Positions 35,561 through 43,266 of a DNA stretch of 64,000 nucleotides are shown one piece after another (the first letter of the stretch is position 1; every line of letters starts with the position of its first letter). Position numbers and translations under genes: made by a program. Source of the stretch: Sedimentisphaerales bacterium (lineage in GTDB: Bacteria > Planctomycetota > Phycisphaerae > Sedimentisphaerales > SM23-30). The stretch covers positions 1-64,000 of the forward strand of contig JAFGKT010000051.1 in NCBI GenBank assembly GCA_016928435.1, read 5' to 3'. The notes beneath the pieces were generated by a model. The model was not told where the DNA came from. It did not search any database and saw only the letters and a program-made list of their open reading frames with translations.

Positions 35561-36019
35561 ATGACCGTAGAACAAAAACTCACCTCTCTATCCCTTGAAC
35601 TGCCTCAGCTCCCCGCGCCCGTAGGCGCCTATGTTCCCACCGTACGCACCGGCAATCTGGTTTTTGTCTCTGGTCAAATCCCCATCCGCGACGGCAAACT
35701 AGTCTCACAAGGCAAAGTTGGCGCTGATCTCACCATCGACCAAGCCGCCCAGGCCGCCCAAATCGCTTGTGTAAACGCCCTCGCAGCCGCCAAAGCCGAA
35801 ATCGGCTCCCTCGAAAACATCACTCAAGTAGTACGCGTCGAGGTTTATGTCAGCAGTGCCCCTGGTTTCACCGACCAGGTCAAAGTCGCTAATGCCGCCT
35901 CCGAACTGCTGCAGAACATATTTGGCCCCGCCGGGCGCCACGCCCGCTTAGCTGTAGGAGTCGCCGAACTGCCTCTAAATGCCCCCGTCGAACTGGCATT
36001 CATCTTTGAAGTAGCCTAA
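35561..36019 (+). CDS. RidA/YjgF-family protein
   Basis: A 152-residue cytosolic protein of the RidA family, whose members hydrolyse reactive imines or act on related intermediates. It belongs to the YjgF-like branch with PAPVGAYVPTVRTGNLVFVSGQIP at the N-terminus and the long C-terminal GRHARLAVGVAELPLNAPVELAFIFE. This branch lacks the exact Arg-containing active site of canonical RidA, so the activity is uncertain. GGAGC lies upstream of the ATG. It stands alone between repeat-rich spacers. Confidence 0.88.
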   Translation: MTVEQKLTSLSLELPQLPAPVGAYVPTVRTGNLVFVSGQIPIRDGKLVSQGKVGADLTIDQAAQAAQIACVNALAAAKAEIGSLENITQVVRVEVYVSSAPGFTDQVKVANAASELLQNIFGPAGRHARLAVGVAELPLNAPVELAFIFEVA

Positions 36020-36040
36020 TCAAACCTATTTCCGCCGTTC

Positions 36041-36095
36041 TGCCCCCGGCAGCTATATTCGTGATTATTTGTGTCAATTAGTGGTTCTCTTTACC
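36041..36095. repeat. Intergenic repeat family D copy 2
   Basis: TGCCCCCGGCAGCTAT (36041-36056) and GTCAATTAGTGGTTCTCTTT (36073-36092) are identical to the words in copy 1 at 34304-34375. The right terminal inverted repeat is missing. Confidence 0.65.
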
Positions 36096-36129
36096 GCGAA
36101 CCCTATCCTTTTATTTATTCGCATTGCGT

Positions 36130-36158
36130 TTGACATCTCCCTGCCTGCAAGATAAAAT
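36130..36158 (+). promoter_or_regulatory. Sigma70-type promoter of trxA
   Basis: TTGACA (36130-36135) and TAAAAT (36153-36158) are separated by 17 bases. The leader before trxA would be about 90 bases. Confidence 0.75.
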
Positions 36159-36254
36159 CCAAAAAGATTCGCTGGAGCTTTTCATTGTTATTGATGATTG
36201 CTCTAGCTTATTTCATGTATCAATAGGTTCTATTTTCTCGTTAGGAGTTTCATC

Positions 36255-36581
36255 ATGGCTGAAGGCGTTTTGGAAATTACCGATGCTAACTTTGATTCTG
36301 AAGTCGTAAATAGTCCTATTCCGGTGTTGCTCGATTTTTGGGCCGAGTGGTGTGGTCCCTGTCGTATGCTCGCGCCGGTTATCGCCGAATTGGCTGCTGA
36401 CTACGCCGGCAAAGTAAAAATCGGCAAACTAGATACCGATAACAACCGCGACACCGCCGTTAAGTTCGGCATCAGCGCCATTCCCACCGTTATCATCTTC
36501 AAGGATGGCAACGTAGCCAAAAAATTTGTCGGCCTAAACAGCAAAAAAGATCTCGCCGCCGCTCTGGATGAAGTCCTCTAA
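36255..36581 (+). CDS. trxA: Thioredoxin
   Basis: A 108-residue cytosolic thiol-disulfide oxidoreductase with the canonical active site WAEWCGPCRML, the cis-Pro in ISAIPT, and the full thioredoxin fold. Length is typical. AGGAG lies upstream of the ATG. It has its own promoter and probably shares a transcript with the following HAD gene. Confidence 0.96.
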   Translation: MAEGVLEITDANFDSEVVNSPIPVLLDFWAEWCGPCRMLAPVIAELAADYAGKVKIGKLDTDNNRDTAVKFGISAIPTVIIFKDGNVAKKFVGLNSKKDLAAALDEVL

Positions 36582-36591
36582 CAACCAGCCT

Positions 36592-37212
36592 ATGATCAAA
36601 GCCGTTATCTTCGATCTGGGACGAGTACTCATCGACCTGGATTTCGCCCCTTTATTGCACCGATTGTTCAACGATTCTTCTAACGAAGATGCGTTCGAAC
36701 GTTTTGAGCGTATGCGCCAGGACGAGATCGCCCAACAGTACGGCCGAGGCCAAATCGACCCTCACCAGTTTCATGCCGCCCTGTGCCGCAAGTACAATCT
36801 TACGATTGATTTTCAAGACTTCACTCAACTATGGTGCGATGTCTTTACGCCCAAGCCCGATATGCTCGCCTTGCTTCAAGACCTACAAGGCCGATTACCC
36901 GTCGGCCTGCTCTCCGATACCGATCCTCTCCATTGGCACTATATAACTGAAAACTACCCCGCTATCGCCGCTATTCCCCGACCAACACTAAGCTATCAAA
37001 TCGGCGCCCTAAAACCTGACCCCCATACCTATCGCACAGCCGCCAAAAACGTCGGCACGCCAATCCCCAACTGCTTATTTATCGATGACCTCCCCGCCAA
37101 CGTCCAAGGCGCCCGCCAAGTAGGCATGCAAGCGGTATGCTTACAATCCGCCCAGCAAATCCGCGATCTGCTCCGCACCGCTAATATCCCCAATGTTAGC
37201 CCCCGAACATAA
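36592..37212 (+). CDS. HAD-family phosphatase, YihX-like
   Basis: A 206-residue HAD hydrolase. It opens VIFDLGRVLIDLDF, with Gly in place of the second Asp as in YihX-type sugar-phosphate phosphatases. Motif 2 is LLSDTD, the Lys is in GALKPDP, and the acidic motif is LFIDDLPANVQGA. The ATG at 36592 starts directly before motif 1. An ATG at 36568 that overlaps trxA would add eight residues. Neither has a clear ribosome binding site. The final residues and stop codon lie inside a family A repeat that begins at 37195. Confidence 0.82.
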   Translation: MIKAVIFDLGRVLIDLDFAPLLHRLFNDSSNEDAFERFERMRQDEIAQQYGRGQIDPHQFHAALCRKYNLTIDFQDFTQLWCDVFTPKPDMLALLQDLQGRLPVGLLSDTDPLHWHYITENYPAIAAIPRPTLSYQIGALKPDPHTYRTAAKNVGTPIPNCLFIDDLPANVQGARQVGMQAVCLQSAQQIRDLLRTANIPNVSPRT

Positions 37213-37247
37213 GCAATATTTATGTCGTTCTAGCTCGGGGGTTCAAA
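37195..37247. repeat. GTTAGCCCCC hairpin repeat, family A copy 2
   Basis: CCCCCGA (37200-37206) pairs with TCGGGGG (37235-37241), and inside it ACATAA pairs with TTATGT. It matches copy 3 at 51102-51155 closely. It lies between two convergent genes and gives the HAD gene its stop codon. It may end transcription from both sides. Confidence 0.65.
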
Positions 37248-37300
37248 TAGTTCTCTTTCGCATCTTTCGCGGTGAACTCCAACCACGCCGATACTAAACC

Positions 37301-38545
37301 CTAACTCTCCTGTTCGTTCATCCTCTTAATAGCCGCTTCATTCTCCTCCGTTACAGTTGCCCGCAAACGATCCAAAAAGTCAGGCATCGCCGACATCACT
37401 CTATGCCAAGCCGGTATCCGAGGCATATCCGTAGGCTCCCGCAAAAACGCGTGGGTGCCCAGCCGAATCGCCTGCGAAAAACCCTCCACCGCTTGCGCTT
37501 CATTGTGTCGGTCATATGGTATGCCGTTAATTTTCGCGTCAGCGTCATATTGCGCAATCGCTTCTCGCGCCGCCGCCAAGTAAGTAGCCTCCAAAGCCTC
37601 AAAGAAATGTGCCGGGAAAACCACACCATGCGACGCCAATATCCGCAACAGAACCTTCGCGATATCCGTTGACATCCGCAGCAAACCCTTAGAATTGTCT
37701 TCAAACCCCAAGTCCTGATGCTTGTGTTCGTATTGGCTGGCGATATCCACCTGGCAGACACGCGTCATAGAACAATTCTTATAAACCTCCGAAAGCGTCC
37801 CAATCTCCAAACCCCAATCGCCCGGCATATGCAGAACCTGCGCCAACGACCGCCGCATCGATACCTCACCAGAAAGCGGATAACGAAAACTATGAAGAAA
37901 CGATAGAAAATCGTCCTGCCCGACAGTCAACTGTAACGAACGAATCAAAGGCGTAAAAAACAATCGCGTCACCCGTCCATATATCCTGTCCGAAACCCGC
38001 ATATAATACGCCTTGGTAAATTCAAAATTCAAACCCCGCGCCGCGCAAGGATAACACAATCGCGCCAGCATCCGCCGATTGTAATTGCGAATATCACAAT
38101 CGTGCATTGCTATTACCATCAACTCACGATTGCTGAACGCGTATCCCATAGCCGTCCATACCCCGCGACCTTTGCCGTCCTTGCCAACGTCCAAATGATT
38201 GTCAGCTAATTCGTCATATAGCTTCTTAACCCCAGGCCCAGAAGACCAAACCACCGTGTGCTTCTGAGGCAAAAACTTCAACGCCCTGCATGCCGCAACC
38301 ATATCGTCAAATTTATCCGTCTGCCCCAAACTCAATATCACTTCCGATATGTACGTAGCTTCCGCCAGTTCATTAACAATCTCTTGAAACGAAGGCGCGT
38401 TCAGATCCCGCGGAATGATCGGTAACACCAAAGCCGTGTCGCGACGCTTCAGTTTGTTGCCCAGCACCGCTTCAGTTTTCTCCAAATTATCCGTCTGAAA
38501 ATCGTGTAGTGTGGTGATTATCCCGTTCTGAAAAAAGTCACTCAT
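37301..38545 (-). CDS. gpgS: Glucosyl-3-phosphoglycerate synthase-like GT81 glycosyltransferase
   Basis: A 414-residue cytosolic glycosyltransferase of the GT81/GpgS type, which makes glucosyl-3-phosphoglycerate from NDP-glucose and 3-phosphoglycerate. Visible features: N-terminal VLPIIPRDL, a nucleotide-sugar region with KGRGVWTAMGYAF, the metal motif MHDCDIRNYN, and the GDWGLEIGTLSEVY acceptor motif characteristic of GpgS. It is the third gene after a HAD hydrolase and a GT4-like enzyme on the minus strand, an arrangement that fits glucosylglycerate or mannosylglucosylglycerate synthesis. Confidence 0.82.
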   Translation of the reverse strand: MSDFFQNGIITTLHDFQTDNLEKTEAVLGNKLKRRDTALVLPIIPRDLNAPSFQEIVNELAEATYISEVILSLGQTDKFDDMVAACRALKFLPQKHTVVWSSGPGVKKLYDELADNHLDVGKDGKGRGVWTAMGYAFSNRELMVIAMHDCDIRNYNRRMLARLCYPCAARGLNFEFTKAYYMRVSDRIYGRVTRLFFTPLIRSLQLTVGQDDFLSFLHSFRYPLSGEVSMRRSLAQVLHMPGDWGLEIGTLSEVYKNCSMTRVCQVDIASQYEHKHQDLGFEDNSKGLLRMSTDIAKVLLRILASHGVVFPAHFFEALEATYLAAAREAIAQYDADAKINGIPYDRHNEAQAVEGFSQAIRLGTHAFLREPTDMPRIPAWHRVMSAMPDFLDRLRATVTEENEAAIKRMNEQES

Positions 38546-38583
38546 GTATCAATTTACTCCCTAGCAGTACCACTGCCGTTATC

Positions 38584-40419
38584 TTATGTCAGCAATCGCA
38601 TATTAGACAAATCCAAAAACTGCGCGAAAATCGCGCGGTTCGAGCCGGACAAAACCGTCTGCGACCTGTCTTGCCGTCTGTCTAACAGCTCATCGCCCAG
38701 CGATTGTATTTCCCTCAACCTCTGCGCCGTGGCACGCAGATCATAATGCGAAGCCACTACATTCTTATTATGTGAAATTATAGCGGAAACCGATTCATTC
38801 CGCCAGCAAGGAAAAGCCGTCAATTCCTCGTTCGTCCATACCAACTCTTTCAATCGACTAGGATTAACTATAAACTCCTGTAACAGACGAAGTTGACACG
38901 AACTTGACAGGTTGGCCCAATCCACCGTTGCCTCACCTCTCTCGCCCAACTGATGAACTTTCGTCCGCGTCAACGCTTCAGCGAATTCATCTTCACCAAT
39001 CGCTTCTATCCCAGCCGCTCTGTGCAGCTTTTTGTTTTTTTCGTAATAAGCCCCCGCTATCTCATCCCATTCATCCGCTAACCAACTATGCGGTATCAGC
39101 AAACAATCATAAAGATGTTCCAATCGCATACCGTTATCACAAAAATCTTTCGTTACCTTCGCGATATTGCGCCCCAACACCGCTTTGCCCGCCAACCAAG
39201 GCTCATGAAAAGCATACCCAAACCCTTCCTGCACCGAAGTCGTCACCACCGCTTCGCAAATATGCAGCATATCCACCAAGCCGAACATCTTCACCTCGCC
39301 CCCTCTAATCTCCCGTTGCGAGCCCGGCTTCAACAACTCATGCCCCAATCCAAAAACTATCGGCAAATGATTGTCACGCACAAATCCCTCAATCGCCTCA
39401 CTATACTCCTTATCCTCCTGATTCCGCGCATCTAGCGTTACCAGCAATTGATAAACATCCTCGCAGCGGTTCAGTTCCATCAACAGCAAAACCGATTCAT
39501 ATATATTCTTCCGCCTGATCGCCTTCACCGGCGCCAGCAAAATCTTCCTCCCCGCGTCAAATAAAAATCCCTTTCGCTCCGCGTATTCCCCAATACGCCT
39601 TTTTAACATCTCGCCAAATCCAACTTCGCCTCTTTCCAACCCCAACCCGCGCAACTGCTCAACATTCATCTCATCCAACGCCGCCCCCGTAAACGCCCCA
39701 ATATCCACCGCGTTAGGCAATACCACCGTACGATCCCCTTCAATACCAACGCGCTGCAGAAGTTCCCGATCCGCCGTATTGATACAAGCCCAGATAATCC
39801 GCTCGCTGCTCGGATACATTATCTCCGCCGCGAACTCCGCGTCCGATACCCCCGTACATCGCCGCAGTGCCCGCCAGCATCGCGCGCGATTATCCTCAGC
39901 GAAATCATGCATCTGATACAACACCCAGCCGGGCAAATCCTCCGCCTCCATACGTTCCGCGATCAACTTCACCGCCGCCGTCGCTCGTGGATTCTTACCT
40001 ACGTTCATGTTGTGACAATGCAGTATATAAGGCATCTCTCTGCTGCATTCCTTCAGCGATATCCTCCCCAAAATCTCCTCCGCCAACGTCCCCGCTTGCT
40101 CCATAAACTCTATTCTACTGCTCGCCGGACTATCGTCATAGCCCAACCCCGCAACCTCCACCAACCCGATCCGCACGTCCTTTTCCGGATACTTCTCTTG
40201 TGCCCATTGCTGCAACTCCGCCTGAGCCCGTTTACCCGCCGGCTGTTCTGCGTCGTGCGATATCAACTCTATATGCACCCCCGTCTCAAAACCAGCAATC
40301 ATCGCCCTCGCTTGGTTCATCATCACCGTATGCACACCGCCCCCAGCCAAATGATAGTGCAGTAACCCCACCCTGCGAATCAAACCTGCTTCTTGTTGCC
40401 TATCTTGATCGTTTCTCAA
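38584..40419 (-). CDS. Glycosyltransferase, GT4-like, candidate MGG pathway enzyme
   Basis: A 611-residue cytosolic glycosyltransferase with a GT-B fold. The N-terminal domain has RVGLLHYHLAGGGVHTVMMN. The C-terminal part has an EAVVTTSVQEGFGYAFHEPWLAGKAVLGRN donor site. The start is TTG, with TTGA overlapping the stop codon of the upstream HAD gene, a sign of coupled translation. The GpgS-like gene follows 38 bases downstream. In Petrotoga a second glycosyltransferase adds mannose to glucosyl-3-phosphoglycerate. This gene could do the same, but the sugar donor is inferred from context only. Confidence 0.72.
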   Translation of the reverse strand: MRNDQDRQQEAGLIRRVGLLHYHLAGGGVHTVMMNQARAMIAGFETGVHIELISHDAEQPAGKRAQAELQQWAQEKYPEKDVRIGLVEVAGLGYDDSPASSRIEFMEQAGTLAEEILGRISLKECSREMPYILHCHNMNVGKNPRATAAVKLIAERMEAEDLPGWVLYQMHDFAEDNRARCWRALRRCTGVSDAEFAAEIMYPSSERIIWACINTADRELLQRVGIEGDRTVVLPNAVDIGAFTGAALDEMNVEQLRGLGLERGEVGFGEMLKRRIGEYAERKGFLFDAGRKILLAPVKAIRRKNIYESVLLLMELNRCEDVYQLLVTLDARNQEDKEYSEAIEGFVRDNHLPIVFGLGHELLKPGSQREIRGGEVKMFGLVDMLHICEAVVTTSVQEGFGYAFHEPWLAGKAVLGRNIAKVTKDFCDNGMRLEHLYDCLLIPHSWLADEWDEIAGAYYEKNKKLHRAAGIEAIGEDEFAEALTRTKVHQLGERGEATVDWANLSSSCQLRLLQEFIVNPSRLKELVWTNEELTAFPCWRNESVSAIISHNKNVVASHYDLRATAQRLREIQSLGDELLDRRQDRSQTVLSGSNRAIFAQFLDLSNMRLLT

Positions 40420-41423
40420 TCTGCCTCTCCCGTAATCACCTTCGCCGCATCAGCCAAATCCAACACTGTTCTATCCGCCTTCAAATCTTTGCAACGTTCA
40501 TCGTCCTGCCGCAAGCGTGTTTGCTCTTTTTGTCCTCCGTACAAAATCGTTCGCCATCCCGCCTGCTTCGCCGCCCACACATCATTCAGCATGTCGTTGC
40601 CAACATAAACCACCTCGTTTGGCCCGATCCCCATCTTCGCCAACTCAGTGTTCGCCAAATCAAAAGCCCCCGGGTTAGGTTTACTATAACCTAATTCATA
40701 CGAAAAGAAAACCAACCCCATTGTGAAAATTGTGTTAAAAGGATCGTCCCCCAGCCCTGCCTCCCGCGCCAGCCTGCGAATATGCAAAGGTGTATAAAAC
40801 TGAGCGTTCGATATAATCCCCTGCACCACTCCCTTATCCGCCAATCGTCCCAAGCATTCCCCCGCGTGAAGATTAAAACTCGTTCGCTGCATCGCGCTGT
40901 CAAAAAGATACCCGCAACGCAATGCTGTCTCTGATATCTTTTTACCGTCACCTGCGATTATTTCACCTTTACCAGCGACCACTCCATAACAAATAGTCAA
41001 TATCTGCGCCCATATCCGTTCAATCACCACTTCCGGATACGCCACACCTTTTTTTTTGGACCGCTCATGCGAATCCGCGATCGCTTCTGTGTAGTATCTG
41101 CACAGCAACTCCACTGCCGTCATTTCCGAACCGCTGTCATGAACCATTCTTTCCAACGCCGACCCCAATTCAAACTCTTCCACCACCGCCGCTGCCGCCC
41201 GCGTTATGTGCCGCTGCTCCTCCAGACTGCCTTCCAAATCACCAATATCAATCTTCAATAGCGTACCGTACAAATCCCACATCACCGCTTTGATACCATC
41301 CAGGCCCCGCAGCTCCTCCGCGATCGCCGCCGGTTCCGCGTCAGCACCAACTCCGCCGTAACGCCGATCAACCCAGTCAAAATAATCCAACAATTCTCGC
41401 GAATAATCAAAAAACCTATTCAT
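40416..41423 (-). CDS. HAD-family hydrolase of DxYGT type
   Basis: A 335-residue HAD protein with a long N-terminal extension. Motif 1 is MWDLYGTLLKID. The second position is Tyr rather than Asp, as in haloacid dehalogenases and some phosphatases. Motif 2 is IISNAQF, the Lys is in GYSKPNPGAF, and the final acid motif is VYVGNDMLNDVWAA. The ATG at 41423 is chosen; a TTG two codons up is possible. Its stop codon overlaps the start of the glycosyltransferase, so it is co-translated with it and probably dephosphorylates the phosphorylated solute made by the two transferases. That role is inferred. Confidence 0.75.
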   Translation of the reverse strand: MNRFFDYSRELLDYFDWVDRRYGGVGADAEPAAIAEELRGLDGIKAVMWDLYGTLLKIDIGDLEGSLEEQRHITRAAAAVVEEFELGSALERMVHDSGSEMTAVELLCRYYTEAIADSHERSKKKGVAYPEVVIERIWAQILTICYGVVAGKGEIIAGDGKKISETALRCGYLFDSAMQRTSFNLHAGECLGRLADKGVVQGIISNAQFYTPLHIRRLAREAGLGDDPFNTIFTMGLVFFSYELGYSKPNPGAFDLANTELAKMGIGPNEVVYVGNDMLNDVWAAKQAGWRTILYGGQKEQTRLRQDDERCKDLKADRTVLDLADAAKVITGEAD

Positions 41424-41457
41424 TTCCAAAAAATCCCCGACCTTTCAGCAAATCTTA

Positions 41458-43053
41458 TCATTGCAAAACAATATTCAATATTATCAACACCGCTAATATA
41501 AGCACGAACATTCCCACCATTACAATTGTACTAATCAAACTTGACTTATCTACTTTCATCTTTATCGATCCCAACAGCGCAATCCCTCCAGTCACCGCGC
41601 ATCCGCTTACGTTCCACCACCACCAAGCCACGTATTCGTTCAGCAGTCCCAGTAGTAGCATATTGCACCCCACTCCCGCCAGCAGCGCCACAACCACCAC
41701 CAAACTCGAAATCCGCCGCGAAAACAGCGTCAACAAAAACACCGCCAGGATTGGTCCATACACCGCCGACCCCACCATATTCACCAATTCCAACACCGTC
41801 GCCCCGGCACTTCCCTCCTCGTTTCGACCGCCGAACAAAAAGAAAAACGCTAACCCTGTACACACAATCCCCCACATCACCGTTATCGCCCGTGCCCGAA
41901 AAACTTCATTCCCCCAGAACCTGCCTTTCCAATCTACCTTGAATCGCTCCAGAAAATCCTTTTGTGTCGCCGCGCTCAACGAATTAATCGTCGAATCCAA
42001 ACTCGACATCGTTGCCGCTATTATCCCCGCCACGATTATCCCCCTTATACCAGCCGGCATATACTCCAAAATAAACAAAGGCACCAAATAATTCAAATTA
42101 TCCTTCTCACCCAAAGCCGTCGTATATTCCGTAAAGTGTTCCGCGAACCCGCTGTTCCGAGTCAGCCAAACCGCCAATAGCAGACCAAACAAACAATACG
42201 TACACACCAACGGAAAACGCAGCAGCCCGTTCAACAGCAGCGACCTCTGCGCCACTTTCTGATTCTCCCCCGAAAGTAATCGCTGCGCTTGGCTCTGATC
42301 GCACCCGTAATAAGAAATATACAGAAAGAACCCCCCGATCAACATAGGCCAAAAACCAAACTTGTCCCCGTCCCCCAGTCCATATCTATTAAGCCGCAGT
42401 ACCTGCAATCGCCCCGGATCAATCGCACTAAAATCCGTCGGAAACCCACCCAACAATTTCAGCACCACAACTATACATATCACCGTCCCAGCGAACAGCA
42501 CAATCAACTGGAATATATCACTGTAAATATCCGCTTCGATCCCGCCCAGCGTTGTGTACAAAATCGAAACAAATCCCACGAACAACAGCGTAACAGTCAA
42601 AGGCCAACTCAAACATGCCGACATCACCAATGCCGTAGCGTATAAAGTCACCCCCGTCCCTAACGCTCGACTGAAAATGAAAATCCCGCTCAGCGACGCT
42701 CTTGCCCCCACGCCGAATTTATCTTCCACCACCTCATATATCGTCGTAATCCCCCGCCGAAAGAAGATCGGCAGCAGCAGAAATACCCCGATCATCGCCA
42801 AAGGTACCGCTAACTCATATTGTAGCCAGCACAATCCGCCCCCTTGCTTCATCGCGATAAAGGCCGGTGTCCCCAACAAACTATTCGCACTGCACTGTGT
42901 CGCCACGATCGACAACGCCAAAGGCCAAGCCCCCATCTTCCGACCCGCCAAATAATAATCCGCCTCCGACTTCTGCCGCCGACTAATCCAAACACTCATC
43001 CCCACAATCGCCGCTATATAAATCCCCACCACAATCCAATCGAGTGTTTCCAT
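41458..43053 (-). CDS. Sodium:solute symporter (SSS family)
   Basis: A 531-residue inner-membrane transporter with about 13-14 membrane helices. It has the SSS features of an N-terminal LDWIVVGIYIAAIVGMSVWISRR helix, ADYYLAGRKMGAWPLALSI and the GGIEADIYSDIFQ region. It ends 34 bases before the HAD gene, so it is in the same unit. The unit is uxaC, this transporter, then the glycoside synthesis genes. The substrate may be a uronate or another sugar, and the sequence does not decide. Confidence 0.9.
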   Translation of the reverse strand: METLDWIVVGIYIAAIVGMSVWISRRQKSEADYYLAGRKMGAWPLALSIVATQCSANSLLGTPAFIAMKQGGGLCWLQYELAVPLAMIGVFLLLPIFFRRGITTIYEVVEDKFGVGARASLSGIFIFSRALGTGVTLYATALVMSACLSWPLTVTLLFVGFVSILYTTLGGIEADIYSDIFQLIVLFAGTVICIVVVLKLLGGFPTDFSAIDPGRLQVLRLNRYGLGDGDKFGFWPMLIGGFFLYISYYGCDQSQAQRLLSGENQKVAQRSLLLNGLLRFPLVCTYCLFGLLLAVWLTRNSGFAEHFTEYTTALGEKDNLNYLVPLFILEYMPAGIRGIIVAGIIAATMSSLDSTINSLSAATQKDFLERFKVDWKGRFWGNEVFRARAITVMWGIVCTGLAFFFLFGGRNEEGSAGATVLELVNMVGSAVYGPILAVFLLTLFSRRISSLVVVVALLAGVGCNMLLLGLLNEYVAWWWWNVSGCAVTGGIALLGSIKMKVDKSSLISTIVMVGMFVLILAVLIILNIVLQ

Positions 43054-43076
43054 AACGCCACCTGCTTAAACCAAAT

Positions 43077-43160
43077 CAGAGCCCCAAGCGTAAGCGGGGA
43101 TTAAAAATCCCTGACCACAGCGTAATATCTACCAATGTGGTTCGCACCGCCGGGATTCTT
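43077..43160. repeat. Intergenic repeat family C copy 4 (full length)
   Basis: The left half (CAGAGCCCCAAGCGTAAGCG and on, ending AAATCCCTGACC) and the right half (AGCGTAATATCTACCAATGT and on, ending CCGGGATTCTT) match copies 2 and 3 at 35339-35475. It lies between uxaC and the symporter gene. Confidence 0.65.
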
Positions 43161-43266
43161 CATCAACATCAAACGCACTTCAAGCCCCAAGCAGAGAATC
43201 GAATCCCACAGCAACTTTCGTCACTGATATCCTATAAGAATATAATGCCCCATCTTGCCCAAATTG

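Noticed and set aside
43180-43215. Possible tRNA T-arm (GAATCGAATCCC)
   Set aside because: No anticodon arm, D-arm or acceptor stem can be drawn around it.
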